Notes: generated from the letters alone by a model not told the origin. A stretch of 64,000 bases of DNA from Achromobacter sp. MYb9 (GCF_002975275.1 NZ_PCOQ01000001.1:124001-188000), one strand, 5' to 3'. Positions 27,823-37,452 are shown, counted from the stretch's first letter. Made by a program: numbers and translations.

Positions 27823-28977
27823 ATGTTCATCTGTCGGCGATTACTGCAACTCGGAGCGCTCTCCGCCCTGTTGGCGGGCTGCTCCACCACCGCTCCCACT
27901 GCCCCGAATTCCCTTGCCACCCCATCCGTGGCCGCCTCTGGCAACACCGCCATTCGCATCGGACCTAGTACGCCGACACCAGGCTCCGAACTGCCGGACG
28001 ACGCGCCCGCCACGCTGACCGCCACCGGCGCGTTGCGGCCGGAAGTGCGTACATTCGTGGAAGAACTGGCCGCCGAACGCAACCTGCCGCTGGACCCCAT
28101 GGTGAAGGCGCTGGAGAGCTCGCGCTACAACGCCACCGTGTCGCGCCTGATTGCGCCCGCCCCACCCGGCAAGAAAATCTGGCGCAGCTGGCTGACGTAC
28201 CGCTCGCGCTTTGTCGAGCCCAAGCGCATCGGCTGGGGCGTGGATTTCTACAACGAAAACCGCGACCTGCTTAATCAGGCCGCACAGCGTTTCGGTGTGC
28301 CCGCGCCCATCATCGCGTCGATCATCGGTGTCGAAACGCTGTATGGCCGCAACATGGGCAATTTCAGGGTGCTGGATGCGCTGGCCACCCTGGCCTTTGA
28401 CTACCCCGATCCCAACAAGCCTGAACGCGCAACGATGTTCCGCGGCCAGTTGGGCGACTTCCTGACGCTAGTCATGAAAGACAAGCTGGAACTGGAAACG
28501 CGCGGCTCATACGCCGGCGCCATCGGCATGCCGCAGTTCATGCCGACCAGCATCATGCATTACGCGGTGGACGGCGACGACAACGGCCATATCGACCTGA
28601 CGAACAACACCCAGGACGCCATCATGTCGGTTGGCAGCTTCCTGGCGCAGCACGGCTGGCAACGCGGCCTGCCCGTGTTCGCGCCGGTGATGCTGCCGGC
28701 CGATCCGACGGCGCTTGTTGATGGCGGCCTGGAACCCAAGCAAAGCTGGAGCACGTTGTCGGCCGCGGGCGCGCGCCTACAACCGGGCGCTTCCGTGACT
28801 GGCTGGGGCAGCCAGCCGCTGGGCGTGGTCGACTTGGTGGAAGAAGCGCGCGGCACGGCGCAGTACCGCGTGGGCACGCCCAACTTCTTTGCGCTGACGA
28901 AATACAACCGCAGCTATTTCTACGCCACGTCGGTCGCTGACCTGGCTGCTGAGATTGAAGCTCGCGTGAACCGCTGA
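27823..28977 (+). CDS. mltB: membrane-bound lytic murein transglycosylase B
   Basis: The 384-residue lipoprotein starts with a type II signal peptide and lipobox LLAGC (Cys near residue 20). The SLT_2 domain has the catalytic Glu in GVETLYGRNMG (about residue 171), followed by GSYAGAIGMPQFMPTS. It cleaves peptidoglycan between MurNAc and GlcNAc, forming 1,6-anhydroMurNAc. The frame is open upstream, but the ATG at 27823 with AAGGAAGA gives the proper signal peptide. Confidence 0.94.
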   Translation: MFICRRLLQLGALSALLAGCSTTAPTAPNSLATPSVAASGNTAIRIGPSTPTPGSELPDDAPATLTATGALRPEVRTFVEELAAERNLPLDPMVKALESSRYNATVSRLIAPAPPGKKIWRSWLTYRSRFVEPKRIGWGVDFYNENRDLLNQAAQRFGVPAPIIASIIGVETLYGRNMGNFRVLDALATLAFDYPDPNKPERATMFRGQLGDFLTLVMKDKLELETRGSYAGAIGMPQFMPTSIMHYAVDGDDNGHIDLTNNTQDAIMSVGSFLAQHGWQRGLPVFAPVMLPADPTALVDGGLEPKQSWSTLSAAGARLQPGASVTGWGSQPLGVVDLVEEARGTAQYRVGTPNFFALTKYNRSYFYATSVADLAAEIEARVNR

Positions 28978-28989
28978 TCTTCTTGTCAG

Positions 28990-29030
28990 AAAAAAGCGGC
29001 GCCTGGGCGTGAGTCCAGGCGCCGCTTTTT
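28990..29030. terminator. bidirectional terminator between mltB and the cyclase gene
   Basis: A 16-bp perfect stem (AAAAAGCGGCGCCTGG at 28991-29006 pairing with 29015-29030) is flanked by A and T runs on both sides. It serves the two convergent genes. Confidence 0.93.
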
Positions 29031-29082
29031 CATAAGTACCGCCGAACGCCCCGGGCCGCCTCGCCCATGTTGGCCAACGGCC

Positions 29083-30132
29083 TCACACGGTGGCCACCGG
29101 CGTGACGGGCGAGCCCACCGCGCCCGGCAGATTCAGAGGCGGGGCTGTCAGCAAAAACCGGCTGCGGCCATTGGCTTGCAACCAGCGCGCAAGCTCGCCC
29201 AAATACCACATCTCGCCAATCGGCATGCCCAATTTGAAGATGCAATGATGATGCAGCGGCAACGCGGCGCAGCAGGCGTTGGGCTTTTGCGTGGGGTAGA
29301 TCTCCAGCGCATGGTTGTCGGATGCCATCGCCGCCACTTTCGAATCCGAAATCCATTGCAGCAGCTTCTCATCGCTGCCATCCAGGCCGGCGCAAATCTC
29401 GTGCAGCGTATGCGTATCCGGCTCGCGGTTCTTCTCCAGCAAGGCGTCGCCGAACTCGGTATGGAACAGGACGATATCGCCCCGCTCGATCTCGATCCGG
29501 TCGCTTTCCAGAATACGCATCAGATCGTCATAGCCGACGGATTTCTGCGCCCGCCCGAAATGCCTGGCCAAGTCGATCATCACACCGCGGCTTTGCAAGC
29601 ACGATTCAGCCAACTGAGTGATATCCAGTTTCTTCGCATTTGACGCCACCCCCTGCCCCAGATCGGTCTTGGCAAAACCGTTGTCTACGTCGTAGTCCAC
29701 CGGGCCGATCACGTGATCATTGGGCCGGTAGCCGTTGTAGTAGACGCGTTCAGGCAGGCCATCGCCATTCGCATCGAACAACGCGCCTACATGCGCCAGG
29801 GAATCCCACTGCGTCGAGTACTGCAGGCTCATTTCAACAATATCGTCGCTCAGCACGTCCACGCACCCCGGACGCAGGCGCCCCAGCGGGAAATTCATGT
29901 ACTGATCGCCGTCCCGCTCAGTTGGACGCAGCTTGGGCGGAAGACGCCTGACATTCACGCCGTTGCCGCCGGGATAGTCCAGCGGCAGCGACAGGCAGAA
30001 GCTCAGGCCCTGGCGAACTTCGCCTATGCCCATCAACACGTTCTCGGGAGTGATGTAATTCAGGCAACCGCGCTGATCGTCGGGCCCGAAGTCTCCCCAG
30101 TTCGATCCTTCGGGACGGTTCTTCCATCTCAT
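29083..30132 (-). CDS. cyclase-family (kynurenine formamidase-like) hydrolase
   Basis: The 349-residue protein belongs to the cyclase family (PF04199), metal-dependent hydrolases that open or close amides and lactones. The metal-site region reads SLQYSTQWDSLAHVGALFD, a variant of HxGTHxDxPxH with Gln-Trp-Asp as in the larger fungal and bacterial members. Other anchors are SRGVMIDLARHF and IERGDIVLFHTEFGD. The ATG at 30132 follows AGGAG. Its divergent IclR regulator and a Bug receptor suggest a small catabolic unit; the substrate is unknown. Confidence 0.82.
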   Translation of the reverse strand: MRWKNRPEGSNWGDFGPDDQRGCLNYITPENVLMGIGEVRQGLSFCLSLPLDYPGGNGVNVRRLPPKLRPTERDGDQYMNFPLGRLRPGCVDVLSDDIVEMSLQYSTQWDSLAHVGALFDANGDGLPERVYYNGYRPNDHVIGPVDYDVDNGFAKTDLGQGVASNAKKLDITQLAESCLQSRGVMIDLARHFGRAQKSVGYDDLMRILESDRIEIERGDIVLFHTEFGDALLEKNREPDTHTLHEICAGLDGSDEKLLQWISDSKVAAMASDNHALEIYPTQKPNACCAALPLHHHCIFKLGMPIGEMWYLGELARWLQANGRSRFLLTAPPLNLPGAVGSPVTPVATV

Positions 30133-30162
30133 GCGTCGCAACTCCTTGGCGTTGAAAGCGGA

Positions 30163-30192
30163 TTGACATAAATTTATCACGTATAGGATACT
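30163..30192 (+). promoter_or_regulatory. iclR promoter with AT palindrome
   Basis: TTGACA (30163-30168), 18 bases and GATACT (30187-30192) make a plausible promoter ending 6 bases before the iclR ATG, so the message would have almost no leader. The palindrome ATAAATTTAT (30168-30177) overlaps the -35 and may be an IclR operator controlling both divergent genes. Confidence 0.5.
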
Positions 30193-30198
30193 AACATC

Positions 30199-30975
30199 AT
30201 GGATGTGAAAACTGCTGCTCGAGTTCTGGATGTACTGAACCTCTTTGCCGAGGAGCAGAAGCCATTGCTGTACAGCGAAATCGCCACCCAGATGCAGATC
30301 CCGCTGTCCAGTTGCCATGGCTTGCTCAAGACCATGGTGGCCCGCGGCTATCTGTATGAAATCGGTAAGAAGCACGGCTATTACCCGACCCAAAAGCTGA
30401 TCCACGTCGCCACGCTGATTTGCCGCAGCGACCCCTTGAATGCGGTCATCGAACCCGTGCTGGAGCGAGTCCGCGACCTGACCGGGGAAACCGCCCTGCT
30501 GGCCAAGCTGGCGGACGACAAGGTCGTCTACCTGATCGTGGCTGAATCCAAGCAGACGATCCGCTTCTCCCACCAGCCCGGCGGGTTCAAAGCCGTGCAC
30601 GCCACCAGCTCAGGCAAGGCGCTGTTGTCCGTGCTGCCGTCGGAAGAACGCCAAAAATGGTTCAAAGCCTATAGCGGATTCACTGCGTTCACGGACAGCA
30701 CTATCACCGCCCGCGATGCCTTTGATCGCGACCTGCAGGCAGGGGTCGCGCGGGGCTGGCAGCGTTCGGTCGGAGAAAACGTCGAAGACGTGATGTCCGT
30801 ATCGCTCGGGTTCCGGGCCTATGAACAACCCTTTGCCATTGTGGTGGCCGGGCCCCTGGGCCGCATGCTGAAAAACGAAGCCACCACTGGAAAACAACTG
30901 GAAGAGGTCAAGGCGCTGCTGCATGCGGCCCTGCCCTCCGCCAACCTCACCTTTGTTGGAGAAGACAGTAGATGA
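30199..30975 (+). CDS. IclR-family transcriptional regulator
   Basis: The 258-residue protein has an N-terminal winged helix (residues 1-70, with SEIATQMQIPLSSCHGLLKT) and the IclR effector domain (PGGFKAVHATSSGKALLSVL, GENVEDVMSVSLGF). It probably controls the divergent cyclase gene and the receptor gene that follows it; the latter overlaps its stop (ATGA). The effector is likely the substrate of the cyclase pathway. Confidence 0.9.
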   Translation: MDVKTAARVLDVLNLFAEEQKPLLYSEIATQMQIPLSSCHGLLKTMVARGYLYEIGKKHGYYPTQKLIHVATLICRSDPLNAVIEPVLERVRDLTGETALLAKLADDKVVYLIVAESKQTIRFSHQPGGFKAVHATSSGKALLSVLPSEERQKWFKAYSGFTAFTDSTITARDAFDRDLQAGVARGWQRSVGENVEDVMSVSLGFRAYEQPFAIVVAGPLGRMLKNEATTGKQLEEVKALLHAALPSANLTFVGEDSR

Positions 30976-31952
30976 ACAAACGCAGCTTTCTTGCCGCGGC
31001 ATGCACGATGGTCACCACCGCCGGACTTCCGTTGGCCGCCGCGCAAGCGCAAGGCACCTATCCGGACAAACCGATACGCGTCATCATGCCCTGGGCGGCT
31101 GGCGGTCCGACCGATGTGGTGGGCCGTGTGGTCGCCGTGCAAATGGGGGAAATTCTGGGCCAGCCGCTGGTCATTGAAACCCGTGCGGGCGCCAGTGGCA
31201 CGATCGGCGCGGCACAGGTCGCCCGAGCCCCCGCCGACGGCTACACGCTGCTGATGAATCCGTCCGTCCAGGGTATCTACCCCGCCCAGTTCAAGAACCT
31301 GAGTTTTGACCCGATCAAGGACTTCAGGATGGTAGGCGTGTTGGGCACGGTGCCAATGGTGGCTGTCGTCCCACCCACCTCCAAGTTCAAGACCTTTGCC
31401 GATCTGATCCAGCACGCCCGCGCGCAGCCGGGCACACTGACCTTCGCCTCCCCCGGGGTCGCCACGCTGCCGCACCTGGCCGGAGAACTGATCAATACGT
31501 CCACCAAGGCCTCCATCTCGCACGTTGGTTACCGCGGCAGCAGCCCGGCCCTGACCGATGTCGCAGGCGGCCATGTCGATCTGATGTACGCCCCGCTGGC
31601 GCCTGCGCTTCCGCTGATCCAGAGCGGCAAGGTTGTCCCGCTCGCCGTCACCACCAAAACGCGGCTGGCCGATCTTCCCAACGTGCCCACCATCGCCGAA
31701 ACCGTGCTGCCTGACTTCGATATCGTTACGTGGTATGGCATGTGGGTGCCCAAGGATACGCCCGAGCCCATCATCGCCAAGCTCAACAAAGCCATGGTCG
31801 AGGCATCGAAATCATCGAAGGTCGTCGAAGCCCTGAAATCGCAGGGCACGCTGCCCAGCACGATGGGCTACCAGGAAGCGGAAGCCTTCAATCTTGCGGA
31901 AAGCGCACGCTGGATCAAGGTCATGAAAGACGCCAACATTCAGCCTGAATAA
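30972..31952 (+). CDS. Bug-family tripartite tricarboxylate transporter receptor (TctC-like)
   Basis: The 326-residue protein has a signal peptide (cleavage after LAAAQA near residue 26) and the Bug/TctC fold: YPDKPIRVIMPWAAGGPTDV, then IETRAGASGTIGAAQVARA. Bug proteins are greatly expanded in Bordetella and relatives; many have no linked TctA/TctB permease, as here. It presumably binds the carboxylate handled by the neighbouring cyclase, but ligands vary widely. Confidence 0.9.
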   Translation: MNKRSFLAAACTMVTTAGLPLAAAQAQGTYPDKPIRVIMPWAAGGPTDVVGRVVAVQMGEILGQPLVIETRAGASGTIGAAQVARAPADGYTLLMNPSVQGIYPAQFKNLSFDPIKDFRMVGVLGTVPMVAVVPPTSKFKTFADLIQHARAQPGTLTFASPGVATLPHLAGELINTSTKASISHVGYRGSSPALTDVAGGHVDLMYAPLAPALPLIQSGKVVPLAVTTKTRLADLPNVPTIAETVLPDFDIVTWYGMWVPKDTPEPIIAKLNKAMVEASKSSKVVEALKSQGTLPSTMGYQEAEAFNLAESARWIKVMKDANIQPE

Positions 31953-32001
31953 TGCAGGGCTGCCGCGCGGCGCTTGCGGCCGCATGGCAGCCGCGCAATA
32001 G

Positions 32002-32045
32002 AAACAGCCCGGCCCAGGAATAGTCTTTCCTGGGCCGGGCTGTTT
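32002..32045. terminator. bidirectional terminator between the Bug receptor gene and cysM
   Basis: A 19-bp perfect stem (AAACAGCCCGGCCCAGGAA, 32002-32020, with 32027-32045) lies between convergent genes. The T-runs are short (TTT), but the stem is very stable. Confidence 0.85.
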
Positions 32046-32081
32046 GCTTCGGCGGCTCTTCAGGCGCCGAAAAAGCAGAGA

Positions 32082-32990
32082 TCAGTTGAAGACGCCCGTG
32101 GACAGATAGCGGTCGCCACGGTCGCACACGATGAAAACGATGGTGGCGTCGTTGACGCGCTCGGCCACGCGCAAGGCGGCAACCAGGGCGCCAGCGGACG
32201 AAATGCCGCCAAAGATGCCCTCTTCCGCCGCCAGGCGGCGCGCCATCACCTCGGCTTCCGATTGCTCGATGGACTCGTAGGCGTCTACGCGGCTACGGTC
32301 GAAGATCTTCGGCAGATAGGCTTCGGGCCACTTCCGGATGCCGGGGATCTGGGAACCTTCGGCCGGCTGCGCGCCCACCACCTGCACCGCCGGATTGCGC
32401 GACTTCAGGTAGGTGGACACACCCATGATGGTGCCCGTCGTGCCCATCGCGCTGACAAAGTGCGTGATGCGGCCATCGGTCTGGTCCCAGAGCTCGGGAC
32501 CGGTGGTTTCGACGTGCGCGCGGGGGTTGTCGGGGTTGGCGAACTGATCCAGCACCACGCCCCTGCCGTCCGCCTGCATCTCGGTGGCCAGGTCGCGGGC
32601 GTATTCCATGCCGCCCTTGTCGGCTGGCGTCAGGATCAATTCGGCGCCATAGGCCGCCATGGCCGCCCGGCGCTCCACCGACAGGTTGTCCGGCATGATC
32701 AGGATCATGCGGTAGCCCTTCATCGCGGCGGCCATGGCCAGCGCGATGCCGGTGTTGCCACTGGTGGCTTCGATCAGGGTATCGCCCGGCTTGATGTCGC
32801 CGCGCGCTTCCGCATGCTTGATCATCGACAAGGCCGGACGGTCCTTCACGGAGCCGGCGGGATTGTTGCCTTCCAGCTTGGCCAGGATGACGTTGCCACG
32901 CGCGTCGCCCGCGGCACCGGGAATGCGCTGCAAACGCACCAGCGGCGTATTGCCGACGGTCTGCTCGATAGTGGGGTAGGTAGTAGTCAT
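32082..32990 (-). CDS. cysM: cysteine synthase B (O-acetylserine sulfhydrylase)
   Basis: The 302-residue PLP enzyme has the PLP Lys in NPAGSVKDRPAL (about residue 48), TSGNTGIALAMAA and SAMGTTGTIMGVS. The sequence GNNPAGSVKDRPA and the overall length fit CysM rather than CysK. It makes cysteine from O-acetylserine with sulfide or thiosulfate. It lies 84 bases downstream of the ComEA-like gene, a typical betaproteobacterial neighbour, and forms the far end of the LPS/cysM block. Confidence 0.94.
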   Translation of the reverse strand: MTTTYPTIEQTVGNTPLVRLQRIPGAAGDARGNVILAKLEGNNPAGSVKDRPALSMIKHAEARGDIKPGDTLIEATSGNTGIALAMAAAMKGYRMILIMPDNLSVERRAAMAAYGAELILTPADKGGMEYARDLATEMQADGRGVVLDQFANPDNPRAHVETTGPELWDQTDGRITHFVSAMGTTGTIMGVSTYLKSRNPAVQVVGAQPAEGSQIPGIRKWPEAYLPKIFDRSRVDAYESIEQSEAEVMARRLAAEEGIFGGISSAGALVAALRVAERVNDATIVFIVCDRGDRYLSTGVFN

Positions 32991-33074
32991 GCGGACGATA
33001 ATAACTCCGCCCGGCGGCGGACGCGGCCAAAAGCCGCGCTCCCGCCAGGGGTTCCCCCGTCAGGCGGCGGCCGT

Positions 33075-33593
33075 TCAAGGCCGGGGCGTCGCCTTTGCCT
33101 TCAAGGTGGCCGGTCCGGATGCGGGTTTGGTTACCGCTTTGGCTCCCGGTTTGGGTTCCGACCTGGCTGCCGGTTTGTCTCCCGGCTTGGCGGATGGCGC
33201 TGCCGTTGCCGCCGGGCCGCCGGCCCCAATCTGCAAACCGGCCGATTCCAGGGCCTGCGCCTTTTTCAGGCCGATGCCCCGCACGCGCTCCGCCAGGTCT
33301 TCGAATGAATCGAACTTGCCGCCGCGGTCACGCTCGCCCACGATGATCTCGGCGGTGCGCGGACCGATGCCGCGGATGCCTTCAAGTTGTTGAGCGCTGG
33401 CCTGGTTGACATCCAACGCGTGGGCTGGCGCCGCCGCCACGCCAAGCCCCGCCGTCACCAGCAGCACGCCCAATGTCCGGCGCAGGCCGCGCGGGATGCG
33501 CCGGGGAAACGCGGATCGCCCCGGCCGGCAAGGCAGGGGCCCTGCCGGGCAGGCGCCATGCGCGGCGGGCGAGGACGGATACAGTGGATTCAT
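33075..33593 (-). CDS. ComEA-like helix-hairpin-helix protein
   Basis: The 172-residue protein has a signal-like hydrophobic stretch (LRRTLGVLLVTAGLGVAA, residues about 37-54) ending in AHA, then a double helix-hairpin-helix domain (LDVNQASAQQLEGIRGIGPR, FEDLAERVRGIGLKKAQAL) and a Pro/Lys/Ala-rich tail. ComEA proteins bind incoming DNA in the periplasm during natural transformation, but stand-alone copies are common in betaproteobacteria not known to be competent. About 35 residues precede the hydrophobic part, which is unusually long; the true start may be internal and non-ATG. Confidence 0.82.
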   Translation of the reverse strand: MNPLYPSSPAAHGACPAGPLPCRPGRSAFPRRIPRGLRRTLGVLLVTAGLGVAAAPAHALDVNQASAQQLEGIRGIGPRTAEIIVGERDRGGKFDSFEDLAERVRGIGLKKAQALESAGLQIGAGGPAATAAPSAKPGDKPAARSEPKPGAKAVTKPASGPATLKAKATPRP

Positions 33594-33725
33594 AAGGGTC
33601 TCCGGATGGAACGGACGCAACGGCTGTCGCGCCACCCTTGAATCATGGCCAACCGGCCCTCTGCCCGGTGGTTCGGTGAACGGAAAGATCCACCTCGGCA
33701 ACTACGGGGAGGCAAATACGGAGAG

Positions 33726-33754
33726 AAAAAAAAACCACCGGAGCGGTGGTTTTT
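33726..33754 (-). terminator. terminator of hldD
   Basis: The 10-bp stem AAAACCACCG / CGGTGGTTTT has a GAG loop. On the minus strand it is followed by nine T in all, and by five on the other side. Confidence 0.9.
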
Positions 33755-33800
33755 CTATCCGGGGCAACGCGGTGCCAGGGCCGCGCCGGCCATGCCGCTC

Positions 33801-34790
33801 TTAACGGCGCGCGCGCCAGTAGCGCACGTACTCGGCCACGCCCGTCTGCACGTCGCGCATCGGCGCGTGGAAACCGGCCGCGCGCAGTTGCGTCACATCC
33901 GCCTGCGTGTAGCTCTGGTAGCGGCCTTTGAGGTCATCGGGGAACGGGATATAGCGGATAAGGTCCAGTTCCACCAATTGAGCCAGCGTCAGCTCCGCTT
34001 CGCCGCGCTCGGCGCGCAGGGTATTGACCACCGCCGCCGCCACGTCGTTGAACGGCTGGGCACGCCCCGTGCCGCAATTGAAGATGCCCGACTGTTCCGG
34101 GTGGTCCAGGAAGTGCAGATTCACGGCCACCACGTCTTCGACCGAGATGAAGTCGCGGCTCTGTCCGCCGTCCACGTAGCCGTCCCAACCCGCGAACAGG
34201 CGCACATGGCCATGCTCCAGGAACTGGTTCATGTTGTGGAACGCCACCGAGGCCATGCGCCCCTTGTGCTGCTCGTGCGGCCCATAGACGTTGAAATAGC
34301 GCAGCCCCACGACTTGCGCCGTCAGGCTGTCCATGCGCTGGCGCAACACCTGGTCGAACAGCAGCTTGGAATAACCGTAGACGTTCAAGGGGCCTTCGTT
34401 ATCGGGATGCTCGACGTAGATGGACGAGCCGCCGTACACGGCCGCCGACGAGGCATACAGGAACGGAATGCGCCGCGCCTGGCAGAACTCGAACAACTCC
34501 AGCGTGACCCGGTAGTTGTTGTCCATCATGTAGCGGCCATTGCGCTCGGTCGTGTCCGAGCACGCGCCCTGATGCAGCACGGCACGCACCCCAGGCAAGC
34601 TGCCGTCGGCCACCCGGCGGCGGAAATCGTCCTTGTCCATGTACTCGGCGATCTGGCAATCGACCAGGTTGACGAACTTGTCGCCTTCGGTCAGATCATC
34701 CACCGCGATGATGTCCTGGATGCCACGGCGGTTCAGCCCGCGCACCAGATTGCTGCCAATGAAGCCTGCGGCTCCGGTTACGACGATCAT
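33801..34790 (-). CDS. hldD: ADP-L-glycero-D-manno-heptose-6-epimerase
   Basis: The 329-residue SDR enzyme has GAAGFIGSN at the N-terminus for NADP binding, the catalytic Tyr/Lys in [10 protein letters not shown] and the family stretches [17 protein letters not shown] and [15 protein letters not shown]. It makes the heptose precursor of the LPS inner core. The ATG overlaps the stop of the kinase gene (ATGA), so heptose activation steps are coupled. Confidence 0.96.
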   Translation of the reverse strand: MIVVTGAAGFIGSNLVRGLNRRGIQDIIAVDDLTEGDKFVNLVDCQIAEYMDKDDFRRRVADGSLPGVRAVLHQGACSDTTERNGRYMMDNNYRVTLELFEFCQARRIPFLYASSAAVYGGSSIYVEHPDNEGPLNVYGYSKLLFDQVLRQRMDSLTAQVVGLRYFNVYGPHEQHKGRMASVAFHNMNQFLEHGHVRLFAGWDGYVDGGQSRDFISVEDVVAVNLHFLDHPEQSGIFNCGTGRAQPFNDVAAAVVNTLRAERGEAELTLAQLVELDLIRYIPFPDDLKGRYQSYTQADVTQLRAAGFHAPMRDVQTGVAEYVRYWRARR

Positions 34791-35728
34791 GAGGGTTCTC
34801 CTGCCAGTTCGGCTGCAGTGACGACGGACGTGCCAAGTTTGCCCACGGCGATGCCGCCGGCCTTGTTGGCCCAGCCCATCGCCTCGGCCCACGGCAAGCC
34901 GATGGCGCGCGAGACCGCCAGCGTCGCCAGCACGGTGTCGCCCGCCCCAGACACGTCGAACACTTCGTGTGCTTGCGCATCGATGTGGTCCCGTCCCGTG
35001 TCGGTAAACAACGTCATGCCCTGCTCGGAACGCGTCACAAGCAAGGCTTCCAGGTCCAGGTCGGCGCGCAAGCGCTGCGCCCGATCCGTGAGTTCGGCCT
35101 CGGAATTCCAGCGGCCCACGGCCTGCTGCATTTCCGAGCGGTTCGGCGTGACCAGCGTCGCGCCGCGATAGCGCGCGTAGTCGTCGCCTTTGGGATCCAC
35201 CAGCACCGGTATGCCGGCATGGCGCGCCATGGCCAGTAGCGACTCGACGCGGGTCAGCACGCCTTTGGCATAGTCGGACAGCACGACGATGTCGTGGTTG
35301 GCCAGATGGCGGGCCAACGCGGCGTCCACGCGATCCAGCGCGGCCTGCTCCGGGTGCTGTTCGAAATCCACGCGCAGCAACTGCTGCTGGCGGCCCAGCA
35401 CGCGCATCTTCAGCGTGGTGTGCAGCGATGGATCGGCGATCAGGTCGGCATGAATGCCTGCCTCGGCGGACAGGCGGCGGATGCTGTCGCCCGCCTCGTC
35501 CTCGCCCAACACGCCAACCAGCGTCACCTGGCCGCCCAGCGCCGCGACGTTGCGGGCCACGTTGGCGGCGCCGCCCAAACGGTCTTCGCGGCGCGCCACG
35601 CGCACCACGGGCACCGGCGCTTCCGGCGAAATACGTTCGACTTCACCAAACCAATAACGGTCCAGCATCACGTCGCCAACCACAAGAACGCGGCTACGCG
35701 AAATAGCTTCGGCGGGGAAAGGCTTCAT
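34787..35728 (-). CDS. hldA: D-glycero-beta-D-manno-heptose-7-phosphate kinase
   Basis: The 313-residue PfkB-family kinase has [20 protein letters not shown] near the start, [10 protein letters not shown], and the C-terminal signature [12 protein letters not shown] with the catalytic Asp. It has only the kinase domain; the nucleotidyltransferase half of E. coli HldE (HldC) must be encoded elsewhere. It is often named rfaE. Its ATG overlaps the end of lapB (four bases). Confidence 0.93.
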   Translation of the reverse strand: MKPFPAEAISRSRVLVVGDVMLDRYWFGEVERISPEAPVPVVRVARREDRLGGAANVARNVAALGGQVTLVGVLGEDEAGDSIRRLSAEAGIHADLIADPSLHTTLKMRVLGRQQQLLRVDFEQHPEQAALDRVDAALARHLANHDIVVLSDYAKGVLTRVESLLAMARHAGIPVLVDPKGDDYARYRGATLVTPNRSEMQQAVGRWNSEAELTDRAQRLRADLDLEALLVTRSEQGMTLFTDTGRDHIDAQAHEVFDVSGAGDTVLATLAVSRAIGLPWAEAMGWANKAGGIAVGKLGTSVVTAAELAGEPS

Positions 35729-36942
35729 TCAAGTTCTTCCAAACGGCGCGGCGCATAGGTTTCCCAGGCATTGCAGCCGGGACATTGCCAGTAAAAACGA
35801 CGCGCTTGAAAACCGCAACTGCGGCACGCATAGCGGTCCAGCCGTTGCGTATGCTTGTGGATCAGACTGCGCAGCAGCGTCAAGTCGGCGCCGGGCACCG
35901 GCCCCTGTTCCGTAACGCCGGCTTCCGGGCTGGCCAATTCGGCTTCCAGGAGGCGGTCCAGGCCCAACAGGGACGGATGGCTGCGCAGCGCGCCGCGCGC
36001 GAATGCCCAGGCAACAGCCGAACCTTGCTGAACGCGGAGTTCGCGGAACACCACGTTGAACAGGTCCAGCGACGCATGACGCTGATATTGCTTCTGCAGG
36101 AATTCCAGCCCGGCTTCGACCTGACCGGCCGCGCGATAGTTCGCCAGCAACTGTTCGGCCACCAAGCCGGCGTACTCCGGCGCGTCGGTCATGACCGACT
36201 CCAGATACAGCCGCTCGCGCTTGGGATCCTGTTCCATCAGGGCCAGGCGCGCGCGCAGCATGGCGGTGCGCACCATCGCGCCCTTGCTCAGCGACGCGTC
36301 GGTCATCGAGAGGGCATGATCGGCGGCATCAAGCGCCTTGTGCGCGGCATCGACGTCGGCGGGCTTGGCGGTCAGGGCGGTCTGCGCCTGCTCGCAGTAG
36401 TAATGCACGATCTGCGGCACCGGCTCGTCGACCAGGCCTTGCAGCGTCTTGACGGCTTCAATCGCGCGCGGCCAATCGTGTTCGGATTCAAAGATGCGGA
36501 TCAGTGAGCGCAGGGCCGGCAGCGCATAGCGCGTGTCCTTGAGCTGTTCAAATCCGCTTTCCGCGCGGTCCAGCATGCCGGCCTTGAGAAAGTCCTGCGC
36601 CAGCTCATGCTGCGCGTGTTCGCGCTCGGCGGCCGGCAGGTCGGACCGGCTCAGCAGGCTTTGATGCACGCGGATGGCACGTTCCATTTCGCCGCGGCGG
36701 CGGAAAAGGCTGCCCAGCGCGAAGTGCAGCTCGGTCGTCTCGGGGTCCAGCTTGGCGACTTCGACGAACGCGTCGATTGCGCGGTCCGGCTGTTCGTTCA
36801 GCAGGAAGTTCAGCCCCCGGAAATACGAGTCGGGCAGGGTCCGGGTTTCCCGAAGCATCTGCCGAATATCGAAGCGCGCGGCCAGCCAGCCGAGCGCAAA
36901 CAATACCGGCACGAAAATCAACCACCAAGGTTCAAAATCCAC
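35725..36942 (-). CDS. lapB: lipopolysaccharide assembly protein LapB
   Basis: The 405-residue protein has one N-terminal membrane helix (WWLIFVPVLFALGWLAA), several TPR repeats and a C-terminal rubredoxin-like metal site CRSCGFQARRFYWQCPGC. LapB (YciM) adjusts LPS synthesis by steering FtsH towards LpxC. The first codon is GTG at 36942; the first ATG inside would remove the helix. It lies between the lapA-like gene and the heptose genes, all working on LPS. Confidence 0.94.
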   Translation of the reverse strand: MDFEPWWLIFVPVLFALGWLAARFDIRQMLRETRTLPDSYFRGLNFLLNEQPDRAIDAFVEVAKLDPETTELHFALGSLFRRRGEMERAIRVHQSLLSRSDLPAAEREHAQHELAQDFLKAGMLDRAESGFEQLKDTRYALPALRSLIRIFESEHDWPRAIEAVKTLQGLVDEPVPQIVHYYCEQAQTALTAKPADVDAAHKALDAADHALSMTDASLSKGAMVRTAMLRARLALMEQDPKRERLYLESVMTDAPEYAGLVAEQLLANYRAAGQVEAGLEFLQKQYQRHASLDLFNVVFRELRVQQGSAVAWAFARGALRSHPSLLGLDRLLEAELASPEAGVTEQGPVPGADLTLLRSLIHKHTQRLDRYACRSCGFQARRFYWQCPGCNAWETYAPRRLEELE

Positions 36943-37002
36943 TGTTCGGGCTCTTGCGGTAATTCAGTGCGAAAAGGGGGACGTGCGGCGGACGGCGCGC
37001 CG

Positions 37003-37317
37003 TCACAGCGGCGACATCGGCGCAACGGCTTCCGGCGGCACGACGGGGGTGGTGCCATTGACGGCGGCCTGGACACGGTCCAGTTCGCGGCGCAAGCGCA
37101 TGGCTTCACGGCGGCGGCGCATGGCGGCAGGCACGGTCAGCAACAGGCCGAACAGGGCGCCGGCAACGAATACCACCAGCATCACGACGATCAACGGCAC
37201 ATCTTGCACGACGTAGTCCGCGTAGAACTTCACGGCAACCGGATCGGTGTTCTTCAAGGCGAACATCAATACCGCAATAAACACGAGCAATCGCAGGGCC
37301 CAGACGAGATAGCGCAT
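37003..37317 (-). CDS. lapA: LapA-domain membrane protein
   Basis: The 104-residue protein has two membrane helices (VWALRLLVFIAVLMFAL and VPLIVVMLVVFVAGALFGL) and a short cytoplasmic part with RRRREAMRLRRELDRVQ, the LapA (YciS, DUF1049) plan. It is thought to work with LapB in LPS regulation. The ATG at 37317 is chosen because it starts the conserved N-terminus. It lies 60 bases before lapB. Confidence 0.87.
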   Translation of the reverse strand: MRYLVWALRLLVFIAVLMFALKNTDPVAVKFYADYVVQDVPLIVVMLVVFVAGALFGLLLTVPAAMRRRREAMRLRRELDRVQAAVNGTTPVVPPEAVAPMSPL

Positions 37318-37420
37318 GACGCATGCTCCAGAGAATTCAAGACTGTCAATTGTAAGCGACGCCGCAAAGCAGCAAGAAAAAAAATCCCGCGCGCCGCCCG
37401 GCCGACGCATTGGCGGCCGG

Positions 37421-37452
37421 AAAAAACAAAGCCCCTTGATTTCTCAAGGGGC
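37421..37452 (-). terminator. terminator of rpsA-ihfB
   Basis: The 9-bp stem GCCCCTTGA / TCAAGGGGC (37431-37439 with 37444-37452) is followed on the minus strand by TTTGTTTTTT. It separates the rpsA-ihfB part from the lapA-lapB part. Confidence 0.88.
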
